From assembly GCF_002101555.1 (NCBI RefSeq), contig NZ_LQOL01000023.1, forward strand, positions 1 through 64,000: 64,000 bases of DNA. Reading direction: 5' to 3'. Numbering within the stretch: the first letter of the stretch is position 1; every line of letters begins with the position of its first letter. Source of the stretch: Mycolicibacterium canariasense. Lineage in GTDB: Bacteria; Actinomycetota; Actinomycetes; Mycobacteriales; Mycobacteriaceae. This document shows positions 61,541-64,000 of the stretch, piece after piece. The notes below the pieces were generated by a model. That model was given only the letters and a program-made list of their open reading frames with translations. It did no database searches and had not been told where the DNA came from. The translations under genes were made by a program, and so were the position numbers.

Positions 61541-64000
61541 GTGGAAAACAGCCTGGAGCACACGCTCACGACGGGCCGGTTGATCCTTGGTTTGTTGATG
61601 ACCGCCATCGTCTTGGTGTTCGCCGCCAAGCGGGTGCTGTGGCTGACCAAACTGATCAACTCCGGGCAGCGCGTCGGCGACGAACGCGGCCGCAAAGACC
61701 ACCTGGTCACCCGCTTCCTGAACCAGAACAAGGAAGTCTTCGCGCAGTCGAAGCTGCTGAAGTGGTCGATCCCCGGTATCGCCCACTTCTTCACCATGTG
61801 GGGCTTCTTCGTGCTGGCCTCGGTCTACCTGGAGGCTTACGGCGTCCTCTTCGACCCGGAGTTCCACATCCCGTTCGTCGGCCGCTGGGCCGTGCTGGGC
61901 TTCCTGCAGGACTTCTTCGCCTTGGCCGTGCTGGCCGGCATCGTCGTGTTCGCCATCATCCGCATCGCCCGCGAGCCCAAGAAGATCGGCCGCGAGTCGC
62001 GCTTCTACGGGTCCCACACCGGCGGCGCCTGGGAGATCCTGTTCATGATCTTCCTGGTCATCCTGACCTACGCGATCTTCCGCGGCGCCGCGGTCAACGT
62101 GCTCGGCGAGAACTTCCCCTACCAGAGCGGCGCGTTCTTCTCCGACGGCATGGCCGCCCTGCTCGCCCCGCTGGGCCACACTGCCAACGCCTGGATCGAG
62201 ACCATCGCGCTGATGGGCCACATCGGCGTCATGCTGGTGTTCCTGCTGATCGTGCTGCACTCCAAGCACCTGCACATCGGCCTGGCCCCGATCAACGTCA
62301 CCTTCAAGCGGCTGCCGGACGGTCTGGGCCCGCTGCTGCCCATGGAACACAAGGGTGAGCTGATCGACTTCGACGATCCGGCCGAGGACGCGGTCTTCGG
62401 GCGCGGCAAGATCGAGGACTTCACCTGGAAGGGCTACCTCGACTTCACCACCTGTACCGAATGTGGTCGCTGCCAGTCCCAGTGCCCGGCGTGGAACACC
62501 GGTAAGCCGCTGTCGCCCAAGCTCGTCATCATGAACCTGCGCGACCACATGTTCGCGAAGGCGCCCTACCTGATCGAGGGCAAGCCGATGCCCGAGGCGG
62601 GTTCGGTCGATTTCGCGGCGCTGGGCGACAGTCTGCACGGGCACGGTGTGCCCGAGGACGGCTTCGCACGCATTGAGGGCCACGGCCCCGAGCAGGCGCT
62701 GCGCCCGCTGGTCGGCACCGCCGAGCAGGGCGGTGTCATCGACCCCGATGTGCTGTGGTCCTGCACCAACTGCGGTGCCTGCGTCGAGCAGTGCCCGGTC
62801 GACATCGAGCACATCGACCACATCGTCGACATGCGCCGCTACCAGGTCATGGTCGAGTCGGAGTTCCCCGGTGAGCTCGGCGTGCTGTTCAAGAACCTGG
62901 AGAACAAGGGCAACCCCTGGGGCCAGAACGCCAAGGACCGCACCAACTGGATCGACGAGGTCGACTTCGACGTCCCGGTGTACGGCCAGGACGTGGACTC
63001 CTTCGAGGGCTTCGAGTACCTGTTCTGGGTCGGCTGCGCCGGCGCCTACGAGGACCGCGCCAAGAAGACCACCAAGGCCGTCGCCGAGCTGCTGGCCACC
63101 GCCGGGGTGAAGTTCCTGGTGTTGGGCACCGGTGAGACCTGCACCGGTGATTCGGCCCGTCGCGCCGGTAACGAGTTCCTGTTCCAGCAGCTCGCCGCGC
63201 AGAACGTGGAGACCATCAACGAGCTGTTCGAGGGTGTCGAGACGTCGCAGCGCAAGGTCGTGGTGACCTGCCCGCACTGCTACAACACGATCAACCGCGA
63301 GTACCCCCAGCTGGGAGCCGACTACCAGGTCGTGCACCACACCCAGCTGCTCAACCGCCTGGTCCGGGACAAGAAGCTGATCCCGATCAACCCGGTCGGC
63401 CAGGACGTCACCTACCACGACCCGTGCTTCCTGGGTCGCCACAACAAGGAGTACGAGGCCCCGCGTGAGCTGGTCGGTGCCGCCGGCGCGAAGCTCACCG
63501 AAATGCCGCGGCACGCCGACCGTGGTCTGTGCTGTGGTGCCGGTGGTGCCCGGATGTGGATGGAAGAGCACATCGGCAAGCGCGTCAACCAGGAACGCAC
63601 CGAGGAGGCCCTGGACACCGGGGCGTCCGCGATCGCGACGGGCTGCCCGTTCTGCCGGGTGATGATCACCGACGGTGTCGACGAGGTCACCGCCAGCAGC
63701 GACCGCGCCAAGGCCGAGGTGCTCGACGTGGCCCAGCTGCTGCTGAACTCGCTGGACACCAGCATCTACACGCTGCCGGAAAAGGGCGCCGCCGCGGCGG
63801 CGTCGGCCGCGCGCGCCGAGGCCAGGGCGGCAACGGAGGCCGCAGTGGCCGCAGAGGCCAACGCCGCACCGGTGCAGGAGAAGGCCGCCGAGCCCACCGC
63901 TCCGGCCGAGTCTTCCGCCGGAGCGCCCGCTGCGGCTCCCGCACCGGTCACCGGGCTGGGCATCGCGGGTGGGGCCAAGCGTCCCGGCGCCAAGAAGGCC
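61541..64000 (+). CDS. etfD: EtfD, membrane Fe-S oxidoreductase (Rv0338c-like), 3' truncated by window
   Basis: 820 codons are visible with no stop; the GTG start at 61541 follows GGGAGG. Parts in order: about five membrane helices in a nitrate-reductase-gamma-like domain (residues 1-265; e.g. WEILFMIFLVILTYAIFRGA), two 4Fe-4S motifs (CTECGRCQSQCPAW near 305; CTNCGACVEQCPVD near 410), then CCG-type cysteine domains (CPHCYNTINREYP, HDPCFLGRHN, CCGAGGARMWME, CPFCRVM). An Ala/Glu/Pro-rich tail begins at about 745. In M. tuberculosis Rv0338c (EtfD) takes electrons from electron transfer flavoprotein in fatty-acid beta-oxidation and passes them to the quinone pool. Palindromes upstream suggest repressor control. 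Confidence 0.9.
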   Translation, partial: MENSLEHTLTTGRLILGLLMTAIVLVFAAKRVLWLTKLINSGQRVGDERGRKDHLVTRFLNQNKEVFAQSKLLKWSIPGIAHFFTMWGFFVLASVYLEAYGVLFDPEFHIPFVGRWAVLGFLQDFFALAVLAGIVVFAIIRIAREPKKIGRESRFYGSHTGGAWEILFMIFLVILTYAIFRGAAVNVLGENFPYQSGAFFSDGMAALLAPLGHTANAWIETIALMGHIGVMLVFLLIVLHSKHLHIGLAPINVTFKRLPDGLGPLLPMEHKGELIDFDDPAEDAVFGRGKIEDFTWKGYLDFTTCTECGRCQSQCPAWNTGKPLSPKLVIMNLRDHMFAKAPYLIEGKPMPEAGSVDFAALGDSLHGHGVPEDGFARIEGHGPEQALRPLVGTAEQGGVIDPDVLWSCTNCGACVEQCPVDIEHIDHIVDMRRYQVMVESEFPGELGVLFKNLENKGNPWGQNAKDRTNWIDEVDFDVPVYGQDVDSFEGFEYLFWVGCAGAYEDRAKKTTKAVAELLATAGVKFLVLGTGETCTGDSARRAGNEFLFQQLAAQNVETINELFEGVETSQRKVVVTCPHCYNTINREYPQLGADYQVVHHTQLLNRLVRDKKLIPINPVGQDVTYHDPCFLGRHNKEYEAPRELVGAAGAKLTEMPRHADRGLCCGAGGARMWMEEHIGKRVNQERTEEALDTGASAIATGCPFCRVMITDGVDEVTASSDRAKAEVLDVAQLLLNSLDTSIYTLPEKGAAAAASAARAEARAATEAAVAAEANAAPVQEKAAEPTAPAESSAGAPAAAPAPVTGLGIAGGAKRPGAKKA

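Overview
The window looks like the chromosome of a mycobacterium, probably a fast-growing Mycolicibacterium-type species. The DNA is very GC-rich and GTG starts are common. The gene content and order match loci known from Mycobacterium tuberculosis: clpB with an Rv0383c-like gene, a type II flavohaemoglobin, dnaK-grpE-dnaJ1-hspR, iniB-iniA-iniC with an lpqJ-like lipoprotein, an IniR-like regulator, and the membrane Fe-S protein EtfD (Rv0338c). Family names rest on motifs and remembered synteny; no database search was run.

Layout. 1-5.4 kb: end of an LpqH-like lipoprotein, a DedA membrane protein, a GH76-type hydrolase and an overlapping minus-strand gene run (Rv0383c-like, SDR, lipoprotein, RNA methyltransferase). 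5.6-8.2 kb: clpB with an upstream HspR (HAIR) site. 8.3-13.0 kb: a D-lactate-dehydrogenase-like FAD/Fe-S protein divergent from a GntR regulator across a perfect 15-bp-arm palindrome, then a CYTH protein and a small lipoprotein. 13.0-18.0 kb: a frameshifted monooxygenase-like gene, guanine deaminase, a GAP-family transporter, flavohaemoglobin and aldose epimerase. 18.0-22.2 kb: a B12-dependent diol dehydratase (fused large+medium subunit, small subunit, reactivase). 22.3-26.5 kb: the DnaK chaperone operon with two HAIR sites.

26.57-43.3 kb is an accessory island inserted between dnaK and the ini region. It opens with a decayed Tn7-like (TnsA/TnsB) remnant and its repeat end. It then carries an SGNH hydrolase, a disulfide-reductase-like flavoprotein without redox cysteines, a 3-hydroxyacyl-CoA dehydrogenase, a YWTD propeller protein, a GH1 glucosidase, alpha/beta hydrolases, an HD protein, a benzoylformate-decarboxylase-like enzyme with an SDR, and four regulators. 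Several regulators have visible palindromic operators. The clearest is a 21-bp dyad present twice, each copy abutting the start codon of a different gene.

43.5-51.5 kb returns to core-type genes: a WWDPV-repeat secreted protein, an Abi-alpha-like protein, a DUF445 membrane protein preceded by a ladder of overlapping mini-ORFs, an SDR/TetR pair with operator, LpqJ-like lipoprotein, TIGR03085-like protein and an F420-type oxidoreductase. 51.5-64 kb is the cell-envelope-stress block: iniC, iniA, iniB and a second IniB-like gene on the minus strand, and on the plus strand a membrane-anchored Hsp70-like protein, an IniR-like MalT/LuxR regulator and etfD, which is cut by the window end. TTAGGGG repeats lie upstream of both IniB-type genes. 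No tRNA, rRNA or CRISPR array was seen.
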